From Sphaerolaimus hirsutus (taxonomy: Eukaryota > Nematoda > Chromadorea > Monhysterida > Sphaerolaimidae): 64,000 nucleotides of DNA. The notes under the pieces are model-generated. The model saw only the letters and a list, made by a program, of their open reading frames with translations. It had not been told where the DNA came from and did no database searches. Below are positions 11,818 through 22,918 of the stretch, piece after piece; positions within the stretch are counted from its first letter, which is position 1, and every line of letters begins with the position of its first letter. The stretch spans positions 9,610,001-9,674,000 of the forward strand of contig OZ038454.1 in NCBI GenBank assembly GCA_964036195.1, given 5' to 3'. A program made the position numbers and the translations under genes.

Positions 11818-11870
11818 CTGAAAAGCTGCTCAGCACAAGCAGCACTTATAGGTATACAGAGTATATTCAG

Positions 11871-13050
11871 TAGTGATGGAAAAGCGCCAGGAAAAATGGC
11901 GCCAGGCGCCAATGGCGCCATGGCGCCATTCAAAATAATGGCGCCGGGCGCCGGAGAAAATGGCGCCAGGCGCCAATGGCGCCACGGCGCCATCTGAAAA
12001 AATGGCGTCAGGCGCCAAAGGGCGCCAGAAACAATGGCGCCGGGCGCCAAAATGGCGCCAAGGATAAAAGTCACTTATTAATTGTGTATATCGTAACAGA
12101 AGCACTTATAGAACAGCACACAGTGTCGATACATTTTCCTAGTCCCAAAGTCCATCAAAACTAACAAGGTTGCTTGATCTGCCTCTTAAATGAACTTTGA
12201 GATGAACTTTTCATGCGAAATAATAATCTTTGAAGATACATCTTCCGTCTTTGAAAACACTTCTTCCCCCAAATCGCCCAGTTACATACCTATCTATCCC
12301 AGAGACAGCTCAGCTATTTATCTATCTATACTGGAGGTTGATTTGATTGGTTTAGTGATGTTCCCTTTTTTCTGCTATTTTGACCTTGAAAAAGCCTACC
12401 TAGGTATTGAAGACTCTAATACCATGAGTCAAATTACCCCATTTGAAAAACACCTTTCATTGAACATAGCATTTGAGGCGTCAAAAGGTGATATTTCCTA
12501 ATTTTCAAAAAATGGATTGAGCATGGAAACGGTGACTAGAACTGGTACCACACATTTTTTACCCTCTTTAATTTCTTTCCAACAACATTTGCCCCTTTTT
12601 TAAAGTGTCACATTTGAGACAAGTAGGAACAATATTTTAAAAATCCCGAGAAAAAGTCTATAACCCGATGCAGCATCCAGTAAAAAGTCAATTAGGTAGG
12701 TAGGTCACTCTTTTTGAAGACTATAATTACAACATAAAGTAAACAAACTACCTATATTTGGTAAATAATTTATCTTAAATTTGCAGTTCTTGCAGTAACA
12801 TTTTGCAGTTTGAACAAGGCAAATCTGCTACTTTTACTACATCTTGGCGCCTTTTCTGGCGCCATCCAAAACAATGGCGCCAGTGAAAAATGGCGCCAAG
12901 CGCCAAGGGCGCCATGGCGCCATCTGAAATAATGGCGCCAGGCGCCAGGTGGCGCCAGAGAAAAGAGCGCCAAGCGCCAATGGCGCCATGGCGCTGGCGC
13001 CCTTTGGCGCCATTGAAGGGCGCCAGCGCCATGGCGCCATTCCATCACTA
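11871..13050. mobile_element. hAT-like non-autonomous element 1 with 8-bp TSD
   Basis: The ends are inverted (TAGTGATGGAA... and ...TTCCATCACTA) and the element is flanked by the direct 8-bp repeat ATATTCAG at 11,863-11,870 and 13,051-13,058. Each end continues into about 180-200 bp of repeated GGCGCC-containing words (GGCGCCATGGCGCC and similar). The central ~780 bp is AT-rich and I see no transposase. The 8-bp TSD and TAGTGATG tip fit the hAT superfamily. Confidence 0.85.
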
Positions 13051-13058
13051 ATATTCAG

Positions 13059-14040
13059 TGCAGAATGTGGGGCATTCGTTTCGGCCAACTTTCATAAAAA
13101 TATCATAAACTGCGAATTGTGCAGGAACTGGTGACTGATGATGGTAATGGTGTATTGCTTGATTGTTCTAGCTGCATAACTTCCCAAACACCACATGACA
13201 TCACCCTCTGCAACCTCAGAATTCACTGAATTTTCACTTTCACCCATTTACCATTCAACTTTTCTCTCTTTTTTCCAAAGTTGCTAAAACATATTTAAGT
13301 TTACTCAAAAAATATGTATACTCAAGTTTACTGAGTTAAATGAGTAAATATGTTCACATTTCTCTGAAGAAAGTACCTGTACTCACATTTACAAATACTT
13401 TTTGAAACTACTCAAGTACAGAACTTGTATATCACATAGGCTTTTATGTAAGTTTTTTCAAGAGATAAAGGGAAATAAAATAGCCAAACATGGAATAAAA
13501 ATAAGCACATGTATAGCCAAAAATAAGGGGAAAAAGCATGGATTGTAGTAGATTTGAAGGTGAAAATGGGCAAAAAGTATGAAAATTGGAACAAATTTTT
13601 TTCAAAAAGGTGACTTCAGAGAGATTTTTTTATATTTTCTCCCACAGAAATAAAAAATATAATTATATCTCTCTGAAAAATCTCAGAAAAAATATAAATA
13701 TAATTAAATTACCATTTAATTATATTTTCTGAGATTTTTAAAATATAAATCTCCAAGAGATTTTTAGAACGCTAACCGTGTTACGTTATAATAGGTTTAA
13801 AAAGGACTACACACTTTAATAAGTCTATAGACTCTCATACATGGTGCTTACTCATACTTGTTGCATTTTTCTACGTCTGCGTACGTTACAAGCAATAAAT
13901 TAGTACTGGGAGTTCACAAAATTTGTGGCGAAATAATAAACAAATTTTGCGGTTATGACTACCATGTGCGTCATTGGTATCACATTATCGGTGACGTGAT
14001 GTCTATCAAACATCGAAAATGAACAAAACCTTACTTACTA
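13059..14040. other. AT-rich spacer with a long palindrome
   Basis: No gene is recognised. Repeated fragments of a hAT-like family (words such as ATAGCCAAA and GGTGAAAATGGGCAAAAA) occur at 13,440-13,600. At about 13,610-13,770 an AT-rich imperfect palindrome centres near 13,717, with arms containing AAATCTCAGAAAA and TTTTCTGAGATTT. Confidence 0.4.
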
Positions 14041-15020
14041 AGCCCCCCCCCCTCGAAATACCCCCCTCAAGATTCTCACTCTGAAACAATCACCCCCGGG
14101 GGGTATTTCGAGGAAATACGGTAGTCGTTTGTGACGCTGAGATTACAGCTATAAGAAAAATTGAAACTGAAACGTGAAACGTTGTAGCTACAGAATAAGT
14201 AGCCCTACTAATTATTTTTGATGTGTGTAAATGTCATTTTATTATCCCTAGTATACTGATCAATATATTCTTCATTAGATTGATGCATTCAACATTCTTC
14301 GAACCCCCCTCCCCTCGAAATATCCCTAGGACAGAGATAGCTGGGAAAAAACAGACCCCCTATTGAAATACCCCCAGCCGAATTGGGTCTAAAGAGAATG
14401 TAAATGACAAAAACTGTAGATTCTGATCCGCGTAATGCAGAACACATGTCAAATACTATAATTTAGTTTCATTAGGACAGGGCTTACCTACCGTTGTACC
14501 TTGAATTATCCCCCCTCGAATTAACCCCCCTCAAAATTGGCTGGGGAAATAAGTAACCCCCATCGAAATACCCCCCCCCCCTTCGGGATGATGTACGTCA
14601 TGTACGTAATAAATACGTCATGTATGAATGTATTTACATGATGTATGTTTCTGCTAATTTGCATTGCAGCTACACAAAAATGTGTAGCTTATGTATTTTA
14701 CAGCTTATGTATTTTACGTTCTCTATACACTAAATTTGGGGGGGGGGGGTATTTCGAGGGGGGGTATAAGTTCACAGTGTCCATTTGGGGGGGGGGAGAT
14801 ATTTCGAGGAAATACGGTGATTTGTGTAGCTATCTACGTTTTTATGTCCAAATATACGCCGTTTGGACACATTTATTGCCTGTTTTGGATACGCAAATGC
14901 CTACTTTTTACTACAATCTTTCTGACGAAATAATAAACCCCACCCCCTCGAATTAACCCCCCTCAATTTTTCTGGCGAAATAATAAACCCTCATGGGGGT
15001 ATTTCGAGGTAATACGGTAT
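14041..15020. repeat. TACCGTAT-tipped C/G-tract repeats (unit B spacer)
   Basis: Several repeat blocks use words such as CCTCGAAATACCCCC, CGAATTAACCCCCC and their reverse complements, and end in GAAATACGGTA or GGTAATACGGTA. Similar blocks recur across the window. From about 14,124 this segment aligns with 25,803 onward, which marks the left edge of the duplicated cdc25 unit. Confidence 0.6.
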
Positions 15021-15079
15021 ATAGTCTATATACCGTATTGGCAAAGCGGCAGAAAAAGGGCGCCAGATGTCGGTCATAC

Positions 15080-15335
15080 CATTAGCTGATGTAAGTCGCA
15101 CTATTTATGAGGCCGTAGTCATGTAAGAGCGTGATAGAAGTTCGAACACCCGATGCACAACATCCTGGCAGTAAAAAGGACCAGATTTCGCTTGCGCGTG
15201 AGCAACTGTCGCCTGGCATCTTGCACAAGGACGTTTGCTTGCTGGCAGCTCGTTCATACCACGGTGGAAGGCGCGGAGTGGCTGGATCTCGTTTCAATTC
15301 AGCAGCTGGCCAAAAGTTGTGAGTGAGAGGAGATA
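15080..15335 (-). pseudogene. Cys-rich coding-like fragment in unit B (degenerate)
   Basis: A minus-strand open frame at 15,082-15,372 aligns with 26,719-26,952 in unit C. The C-unit version contains CARCRATLVTRKRH followed by LVLWCCPDVV, a Cys/His pattern that could be a small zinc-binding segment. Here the same stretch is frameshifted relative to C and the cysteines are not kept. Both end with LHDYGLIN. I do not recognise the family; a decayed transposase tail is one possibility. Confidence 0.3.
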
Positions 15336-15949
15336 TGAACGTGTCATCTGATTTATAACTTGAGTTAACCATATATCAATCTTGTAACTTGGCATCGTGC
15401 CGATTTGGCCCCAAGTTGGCAAATCTTCCATCATGACCATTATTTATAAATTGAAGTATGATCATTTCTTTTTGATGAGGATGTATTTTTTAAGGTTTAC
15501 CATTTTAGTAAATATATATCAATTCAATATGTAAAAACCCACCACCACAAAGTAATAAATACCAAATGTGTCAAAAGATTAATAAATACTACGGCATTAA
15601 AATGCATAAATGACACGACAGTGAATAAACACAAGAACATAATTTTCAAGACAGTATTGTGAAATGCATTTTCCTGAATTCCATCAATTATTCAAGCACT
15701 TAAATCTACAATTATACACGATCTTAAAACTTATTTACAGCAGTCATACACGAATCAAGGTCCATTCTATCAAATGAAACAAAACATTTTTTTTTATACA
15801 AAAAAACGTTACAAAATACAAAAATCGGATTCACCTTGAGATCAAACCATCAATTCTTACAACAGAATTTTAAATATAAAAAAGTTACTCTATGTTACTG
15901 TTATTTATCATAATAACTTATTATACCAACGTAATTACAACAATCAAAA
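15336..15949. other. AT-rich spacer without genes (unit B)
   Basis: AT-rich sequence alignable with about 27,000-28,100 of unit C, with insertions on the C side. Nothing coding is recognised. Confidence 0.4.
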
Positions 15950-16366
15950 TACTGTATTACCTCGAAATACCCCCAGGGGGTTTATTATTTCGCCAGCAAA
16001 ATTTGAGGGGGGGGGGATAATTCGAGGGGGGGGGGGGTTTATTCGAGGGGGGTCTATTATTTCGCCAGAAATCTTCAGAAATTCTCCATACTCAGACGTA
16101 GAAAAATCGGACAATTACATAGATGTATGTGTTTATAGGCATACATAACTGTGTATACACATAAACCCTGCCCTAACGTCACTCAATCATCAGTTTTAGC
16201 GTGTGTTCTGCATTGTACAGGTGACAAACTGCGGTATTTGTCATGTACGTTCTCTTTACACTCAATTTTAGGGGGGGAGGGGGTTATTATTTCCTCAGCC
16301 GAATTTTAGGGGGTTATTTTGAGGGGGGGTTAATTCAAGGGGGTTAATTCGAGGTAATACGGTAAC
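15950..16366. mobile_element. TACCGTAT-tipped element in unit B
   Basis: It starts with TACTGTATTACCTCGAAATAC and ends with GAGGTAATACGGTA, so the ends are inverted repeats. Inside are G-tract words of the same family (TTTATTATTTCGCCAG, TTCGAGGGGGG). The matching place in unit C (near 28,080) lacks it: both units continue with AACTTACATGTCACTAAGG directly after. It therefore inserted after duplication, or was lost from C. Confidence 0.6.
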
Positions 16367-16626
16367 TCATAACTTACATGTCACTAAGGTGACTGAGGCA
16401 CTGGTTGGATAGAAAATCTCTGATATCACATACAATGAAATATGAATGACAACACTTCTGTACAATGAGCATTTGGTGAATACCAGGATTAATGTTAATT
16501 GCAACAAATGAAAGCAACGTATTTCGAACAACTAAGGACCAGTGCTCATCTTTACCCGGTGCTCATCTACTGCTCATTTACGGGAATCGCCGTTTGATCA
16601 TTTGAGGGGGCACGATGAGCACCGCG

Positions 16627-16836
16627 CAGGGGACCCCTGAAGCACCCAAATCACCTTACAGATATTCACTTCCAAAATCACTATTTCACGTGTACAACTG
16701 TCTGTTTTCAGCTATTTTAGTGCTATATGTACGTATATACCTTTTTTGGGCTATTTTCACCCACTTTGAGCAATTTTTCACATCGAAAAGGCCCATACAT
16801 TGAACCCCAGAAGGGTCAAAATCTAGGATACCCCTG
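16627..16836. mobile_element. CAGGGG-tipped hAT-like MITE in unit B
   Basis: It runs from CAGGGGACCCC to GGATACCCCTG and is flanked by GCACCGCG and GCACTGAG, an imperfect 8-bp TSD (6 of 8). The right end and interior words match the elements at 25,900 and 56,613. The equivalent place near copy C has no insertion. Confidence 0.55.
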
Positions 16837-16972
16837 GCACTGAGTAAATATGAGCATCTGGAAGCACACGATGACTCCTACCGTGAATAAATCCATGATC
16901 ACTACAACAAAATAGGCACTATACAAACACACAGAAACCTCTTTAACTACCTCCTTCAATAATATACATCTG

Positions 16973-19900
16973 TCAAAACAATTTCCTGCGATTACCAGCC
17001 TGTTGCTGAGTGCAACTCATCTGAGCGAAATTTGGCACCTTGCCAGCTTTCCTGCCCTTGCCGCTGGGCGGCTTGTACTTGGCCAGTTCAGCTGGAATGT
17101 CGTTCATGCGCACGTACGACTGCGGCGTACACAGCGACTGCAACATTCAGGGGGGAAATTGAAATTAGGAAAAAAGCGTTGATAAATGTTGTCGAAAGTG
17201 TGGTGTGGTGAGAATAATTGTGATTAGCTTTCCAAAAATCTCGGGAAATTTTTTTCGATGAAAAAATCTTTAATTTATTCACATTTTCTCCAGGTTTTCC
17301 CGGAGAGTAAATATATTTATTTTACGAAAAGAAAATATAAAATGTTCCCATGTATTAGGTTGTCAACTAAGTAACCTTAATTTTTTGTGTATGTGTGATT
17401 GCAAAAAATTAATGTTACTTAGTTGACAACCTAATATATTTCCATTGCATTATACCGAGATTTCATTCTACCTATAATACCTGTTTTATGTTTTGGGATA
17501 TTTTCTGAGATTACATTTGCAGTTTGGTTTGAAAAAATGTGTATAACCGTTTCTGAAAATGGCAAGTAAAACGATAAATTCTTAAATTAAATCCTGAAAT
17601 ATTTCACAAATGTAAGCAAAAATATCTAGTCTGTTAAGCCAGAAAATACAGATGCGCGGCACTAACAGGAAAGTGTTTGAAGAAGTGGCTGTAGCCGCCG
17701 GCGAGGAGGTAGACCTCGGGGTAGGCCAGCTGCGGGTAGCGGTGCCCGTTGGCGCGCCGGTCCAGGTTCCGCAGCAGACGCGTCCTGCGCAAAACAAAGT
17801 GAAGTTAAGCCAATGCCGTAGAGTGTTAAACGGGACCCCGATCCCGAATCATAATTTTCGGGGTCTTGCCGTCCCGATCCACATACTACTGGCCCAATCC
17901 CAATCCCGATCAGAAAATTTTTTAAAGCCAATCCCGATCACAGAAAAATGTGAAAACATTGCAAAATGACTATTCTGCACTGAGAATTGTGAACGGAAAC
18001 CTCAGTGTGTATTCCTGTCCTTCTCAGCCATCCGTGTTTTGGCAAGTGTTTTTTATATATTTTTCTTGTGAAAAAAATATTTCTCAATACCAGAACTTTG
18101 TCCGAGTCGATATTCCAATCATGATCTCGAAGATGCCGTATTTATAATACCAAAACGGTGCAAAAAAATCGAGAAAACAAATTAGCAAAGCCACCCACAT
18201 TCTGGGCCCGCGCATCTGAGAGAACTCGCAGTAGAACACGACGATGTCCTCGTGTGCGGCCTGCTGCAGCGTGTGCTGGGCGGCGAGGGTGCGCTGCAGC
18301 TGCTCGGCCGTGTGCACGTTGCTGGCGCCGGCGATGTGCCCGCCGCCGAACTCGTACGGGTACCTGCAGTCGACCAGCCGCAGCCTCCGGTCCGCCCGCC
18401 GGTCGCCCAGCAGCTGCGCCAGCTGTCAGAGGGTGGAGGTCAATATTAATTGGCATTTTCGAAATCGAGTGCAGAATTTCAATACTACTCGCTTGATAAA
18501 ATGAAAACTAAAAGTGAAAATTGAGTGGGGAACTCACAGTTTCTGCGCTGATGTTCTTCAAATCCTGGCAGTGCGGGTCGGTATTCTCACGCGCCAGAGT
18601 TGGCAACGAGCAGTGCTGAAAAGTTTTATTCACAATAATAAGTGTTGTTTCGCATGAGAACCAAAAACACCAAAACAAACTGTGAATAAAAACAATCGAC
18701 ATAAAACTACAATTAAATCTAACCCTGGAGAAGTCGCCGATCAAGTGGGCGTCGTCGTACAGGCGCTGCTGGCGCTCCAGGTTGCGCGGCCGGTCGATCT
18801 CAGCCTCGGAGAAGATGCGCAGCAGCGGCGCCCCGGGTCTGCCTCTCTTCGCTGGCGCCGGCGACTGCACAGAGGGGGAGTCTGCAGCCGCCCGCTTGCG
18901 ACCGCCCCACTGCCCCAACTGCAAGATGCCGTCCGATGGCGACTTCTGCAGCGGCACACCGCCGGCGCGCTGCTCGGTGAAACGGGTTGATAAATTGTAT
19001 TGTGACTAGTGATGAACTAGGGATGGAAAAACGTTGTTTTGAGTGGCCCAATATATTTCATAACAATTTCTAAACAAATTCAATTGTTTATTTATTTATG
19101 CGCCAAGTGTTGTAGAAATTCAATTAAATTAATTCAATCAGTTCAATCAATTACTAGAATATGTCAAAATGGGGGCATCAGCACCAAAAAAACACCAACC
19201 TTATTATTCAAGTTGCCGATGCACCTGAGCGGCTGTCTTTGCGCCAGCGGGCGTTTTGGCGTGGCGCTGCGCTTGGCGCTGGCGCCATTCTCTGCGCGCG
19301 CCAGGAACGCGTCCAACGAGTCGCCCAGCCCGCTGTCCTTCGAGTGCCCATCCAGTGTGCATGTGCGTCGCTCGTCCGGCAAGCACTCTGTGGGGCAATC
19401 CGTCCGACTCCTCGCAAACACACCATCTGCATGTTTGGTGCTGTCGTCCGCCTCGCTGTAGATGGTGCAGAGGGACAGGTTCGCGCCCAGTCCCAATTTG
19501 GGCGAGGGCAACAGGGCGGCCGAAGCAACCGGCGAGTGCAGACTGCAATTGGGACAGGGTTCGGTTAACGGTGACTGATCCAGAAACGTAGATGCAATGG
19601 ATTTTCGCGAGCATAAATTATTTCTCTGTATTTACCCAGCCAACCAACTTCCATTCTAGAGTTCAAATCAGGGCACAACGGGCTCTTTTCCCATACCGAT
19701 AAAAAATAAAAAGATGGCTCTCAGAGGTCACGTGAAACCAAACACTCAGCGCACGGCAACCCCTAAAACACAGCGTCCATCATTTTTATGACACCATAAA
19801 TAGTGCACTTCAGGGCAGTAGTACTTCCGATGGGTCAAACATTCTACGGTAAGACAATGAACAAAAGTATAGCAAACGTCATTGGTTTCCCGAACTATAT

Positions 19901-21110
19901 ATTCAATAGTACTACGGTAGCGAGTCCGAACCATAAAAACGAGAGCGCATCGTCTGAGATTACGCGAGGGCACCATGTGTTCCACTCAAGTTCGGAATTA
20001 CCTGGTGTTCAATCTCGGAGAACTTTGCGTTATAACACACGCCCAAAGAACCAAATGCCGCATGGCGATAAAATCAAAATGATTTTACGACTGCCAATCA
20101 AATTTTCATGTTTCTGGTCAGGGGGAAGATGTCATGATACTGTATCTCTAGAAACCATCATTGATATGAGGCAAAAGTATAGTAGCGAGCAAATATTTGC
20201 ATTTCCCACCACGGAAGTGCACGCGTCGCGGCTATCAATAACTCCCACGTTCAAATTGTCACACACGCACGTTGGCGGCAATATCAAAGGGCACAAAATA
20301 TAAGCCGGAATACATTAGCCTAAGCATGAACAAATGCCAAAAACGAGACGCACCAATGGGAGAAGTCGACAGCGGGGGAGGAGGCAGGCACGCCCGGCGT
20401 GGAGGCGTTCTGCGCGAAGTGGTGCAGCCAGTCCACCGCGTTGGGCGAGTCTGCGAACACAATAGACTTGAAAGCAAAATGCAAAAGCGACCGACGTATA
20501 CTCGGCGAACATCACACTTAGTATGGAAACCTACCATAACCCATCTGAATGATGAACCAAACATTTTACAGTAATATAGTAGTTTGAACCACAATATTTC
20601 GTTTTTACTATGGAATGATTAATTACGAAATTTATTAAGATTTTATTCATTAAATTAAGCACATGCTTTGCGGTCTGCCGAGTATACCAAATTATAAAGA
20701 AAACACAAAAATCTCCCCCCGGCAAAAAACATGGATGAAACAGAACCACGAACCATGGTCGTCGTGCTCGTCGTGGTCCAGCTGCAAGCGCAGCCGCGGC
20801 GTGCCGCCCGGGAGCAGCGGCGTGCCGAAGTCGTCGCGGCTGCACGAGGCCGCCCCGCCACTCGAGTCCAACCTACACGCACAGCATGCATTGGACTGAA
20901 TGTATATGAATGTGGAGTTGACGAAACAAAAGCTGCCAACTCATGGGGTCGCTTGTCAACTCAAGGAAGCACAAGAGATCAGCTCACAAAATACAACAGA
21001 ACGGACGTGTGTAGTTGGTCGAGCAGCTGGGCGAGTTGGGTGGCGGGCGTGAAGATCGACTGCAGACCGGCCAAACTGCCGGCCTCGCTGCTGCAGCACA
21101 CGTTGGACAT
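16973..21110 (-). CDS. cdc25: Cdc25-type M-phase inducer phosphatase, copy B (complete)
   Basis: Nine exons join in phase: 21007-21110, 20754-20872, 20354-20450, 19200-19542, 18724-18969, 18538-18615, 18199-18422, 17667-17784, 16973-17137 (1,494 bp, 497 aa, within the usual Cdc25 length). The N-terminus is regulatory, with DSGLGDS at about 176-182 and a basic SP-rich segment at about 245-265. The family signature DDAHLIGDFS precedes a C-terminal rhodanese-fold domain with DCRYPYEF (about 347-354), GGHI.GA.N, the catalytic loop YCEFSQMRGPR (Cys394, Arg400), then a YPE.Y.L.GGY..FF block. The protein ends RRKLF, an RxLF-type cyclin-docking motif. The catalytic loop has Tyr where the family has His before the Cys. 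Residues 152-158 are encoded by what is an intron in copy A. Family assignment is firm; which family member it corresponds to is not known. Confidence 0.93.
17355..17434. mobile_element. 80-bp mariner-like MITE in cdc25 copy B intron
   Basis: A near-perfect hairpin: TTAGGTTGTCAACTAAGTAAC and its complement, flanked by TA on both sides. The tip TTAGGTTGTC...AAGT resembles mariner termini. It lies in the intron between exons 8 and 9 and is absent from copy C. Confidence 0.7.
17820..17945. repeat. Degenerate CCCGAT repeat in cdc25 copy B intron
   Basis: A run of TCCCGA/CCCGATC words (reverse of GATCGGGA) begins after GTTAAACGGGACC. The same family is in the copy C introns and in the DEG/ENaC intron at about 47,930-48,388, where both inverted ends are visible. 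Confidence 0.55.
20499..20684. mobile_element. TACTCGGC-tipped MITE in cdc25 copy B intron
   Basis: Inverted tips TACTCGGCGAAC and TCTGCCGAGTA are flanked by TA dinucleotides (186 bp). Copy A has no insertion in the matching intron. A close relative lies at 59,859-60,051 and divergent ones around 23,335-24,075 and 44,670-44,890. TA target sites suggest a Tc1/mariner-type origin. Confidence 0.75.
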
Positions 21111-22918
21111 CGCTGCAGCGGGACGCAGGAACAATGTAGCTGGACTGGAGTGAATCGATGTGTGAGCTGCGCAGTGGGTCGTTGATAACGCGTGTGAAAG
21201 CGAATCGAACAAAACTGGGAATTGATGAGCGGGTGAGCGAGCAAATTATGTCACGCAACACGATCAAACACAAATCGCTTTTTGAGTAAATACTAAATCA
21301 AACAATCAAAGATTGAACCGTATGGGGCGCGAAAGTGTAAAGTTGACATCAAAACGCCGCGCGGCACAATGAGTTTTGTGTAGAAATGGAGATTCATGGA
21401 AGTACCCTCTGGTGCTCAAATCAATGCAGCAGATGTGCCCATGCGGCGGTAAACTTCAGACATAATGTCCATATTGTTTCCATGGCCACTTTCAAGTGCA
21501 AAGTGTGAAGAGGCCAATGCTTGAGCAAGATCATGATTAGTGAAGGGATAGTGCCCTTTTATGTCACTTTTCCATCACCAATCATGAGTTAGAATCGCTT
21601 GAAAATGCAAACTGAAGTATCACATAAAGATGCCATTTGCCTAAGTATGACTTCGTGAACTGCGGCAGCTGCGCAGCGCACCTGTCGAAAGTGAAATGCA
21701 CCAAAATTGAGGATAATTGAAAATCGCAGAAAAACGACCATAATTACGGCGCTGCACAGGTGCTCATGGCAGTGCATCAGGATACATGAAAATCGTTTTC
21801 ACTGATTATCGTTTGCGATTCAGTGCAAATGATAATTTCAGCCGGAAACTGGCGCGGCAGCGTGCACGCAGTGCGACTAAACCCAGATGTGAATGGCACT
21901 TTTCTGAGTACATTTTTGAGGATAAAAATGCAAGTGGGAGATTGAATGCACAATTAATAGTGTAGTGCAAAAGTGCCAGATCGGGTGATTTTCGTGATCA
22001 GCACAAAACTGCAAAATGACACTGTCTAACTGCCAGCGCTCTCCACTTTTGTATGACTCGAGTCAGAGAAAGTCCCAAAGAGGGTGGGGCCCCCTGTGAT
22101 AATTAGTGATTAATGAAATCCGAATTACTGAAATCTCATGATTGAGTGGGAAACGCGTGCCACTGCCACCAATTAAAGGCAAGAACGAGTGATTATAACA
22201 AATGTGGAAAAGTGCGGCGAAGTGAGGAAAATTCTCAATGCGATTGGCGCTGGCGGCTCCAGAAAAAGGAAGCTGCACGCAACAAATCAAAAGAATCGGC
22301 GCCGCTGCTGCCAGCACAAAAGGCTATAGAAAAATCACGCTGTTATCAAAAGATGACACCGAAAAGCGGCATACAAAAACGTACATTGCAAAGGAAATAA
22401 AAAATGTCCAATCGCAAAACAGCAAACCGTTTGCAGATCGCAGAACGAACGTGCCGCGAGGACGAAAAATGCGAGCAAAGGTAAAATGACCCAGCGAGTG
22501 TTCCTCTTTGAAAAGTACCATAAATTCTTGAATTTGGGGCCTAATGGTAAATTTGAAACTCTATTTGAAAAACCGGAAATAACTATGTTTTTACTGAAAA
22601 TCACTTTTAAAAGAAAATTATAGTAAAGTCTTGAGAGCTAGGTATATCCAAACGTTTACTGTAGGTGAATAAATCAATATAACTGGCATTCCATAGGTAT
22701 ACAGTAAACAGCTGAATGGACTATCGTTTTCCCTTTCAATTACAGAAATTGTGGAAATTTTTGTTTGGTGAACATTCTTTAACAAAAAGGCACAGCTGAA
22801 GCGGGCACAGGTTATAAATTCATCAGAACTTTAGTAAAATGTAAATCCATTTACAATCATAAAAGCAGCATGTAAAGTGCAAGGGGAGGGATTATCCCGA
22901 TATAACCATTATTAAAAA
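21111..22918 (-). promoter_or_regulatory. Duplicated 5' flank of cdc25 copy B
   Basis: This is the counterpart of 2402-4213. The two blocks share order and most bases, including a CCAAT-bearing hairpin and a GC-rich stretch beginning about 1.2 kb upstream of the ATG. Homology ends near 22,918, after which the spacers of the two units are unrelated. Confidence 0.55.
21530..21589. promoter_or_regulatory. CCAAT-containing hairpin upstream of cdc25 copy B
   Basis: Same inverted repeat as in copy A, with one arm changed from ATTGG to ATTAG. One CCAAT box is therefore lost in this copy while the opposite arm keeps it. Confidence 0.3.

Larger units (their letters stand above)
4600..11862 (+). mobile_element. 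Ty3/gypsy-type retrotransposon
   Basis: The element is defined by a single long gag-pol frame at 5284-11,817 with gypsy domain order (protease, reverse transcriptase, RNase H, integrase). About 0.7 kb of GC-rich leader precedes the ORF and includes a TATTTAA/TCAGT promoter-like pair. I looked for matching long terminal repeats on the two sides and could not see any, so the ends are approximate. It occupies the spacer between cdc25 copies A and B and largely explains why that spacer is about 7 kb longer than the B-C spacer. Confidence 0.75.

Noticed and set aside
4543-11862. Long terminal repeats of the gypsy element
   Set aside because: I compared the leader (4,560-5,283) with the region after the integrase (11,100-11,860) and saw no direct repeat beyond chance. 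LTRs are not annotated.
11745-13134. Frames made of WRHWRLAPF or GAIGAWR repeats
   Set aside because: They are translations of GGCGCC word arrays in the hAT-like element.
1207-20303. A 166-codon plus-strand open frame inside the same cdc25 intron in copies A (1207-1707) and B (19,803-20,303), same length and stop in both
   Set aside because: Counting codon differences by hand I find about 23 replacement and 8 silent, close to the neutral ratio, and the common start codon is GTG (first ATG ten codons in). The frame is probably open by chance in a young duplicate.
3438-22489. Open frames on both strands in the cdc25 upstream flank (3438-3788 and 22,146-22,489; also minus strand)
   Set aside because: The frames are altered by indels between the copies and overlap each other on opposite strands. 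They behave like non-coding DNA.
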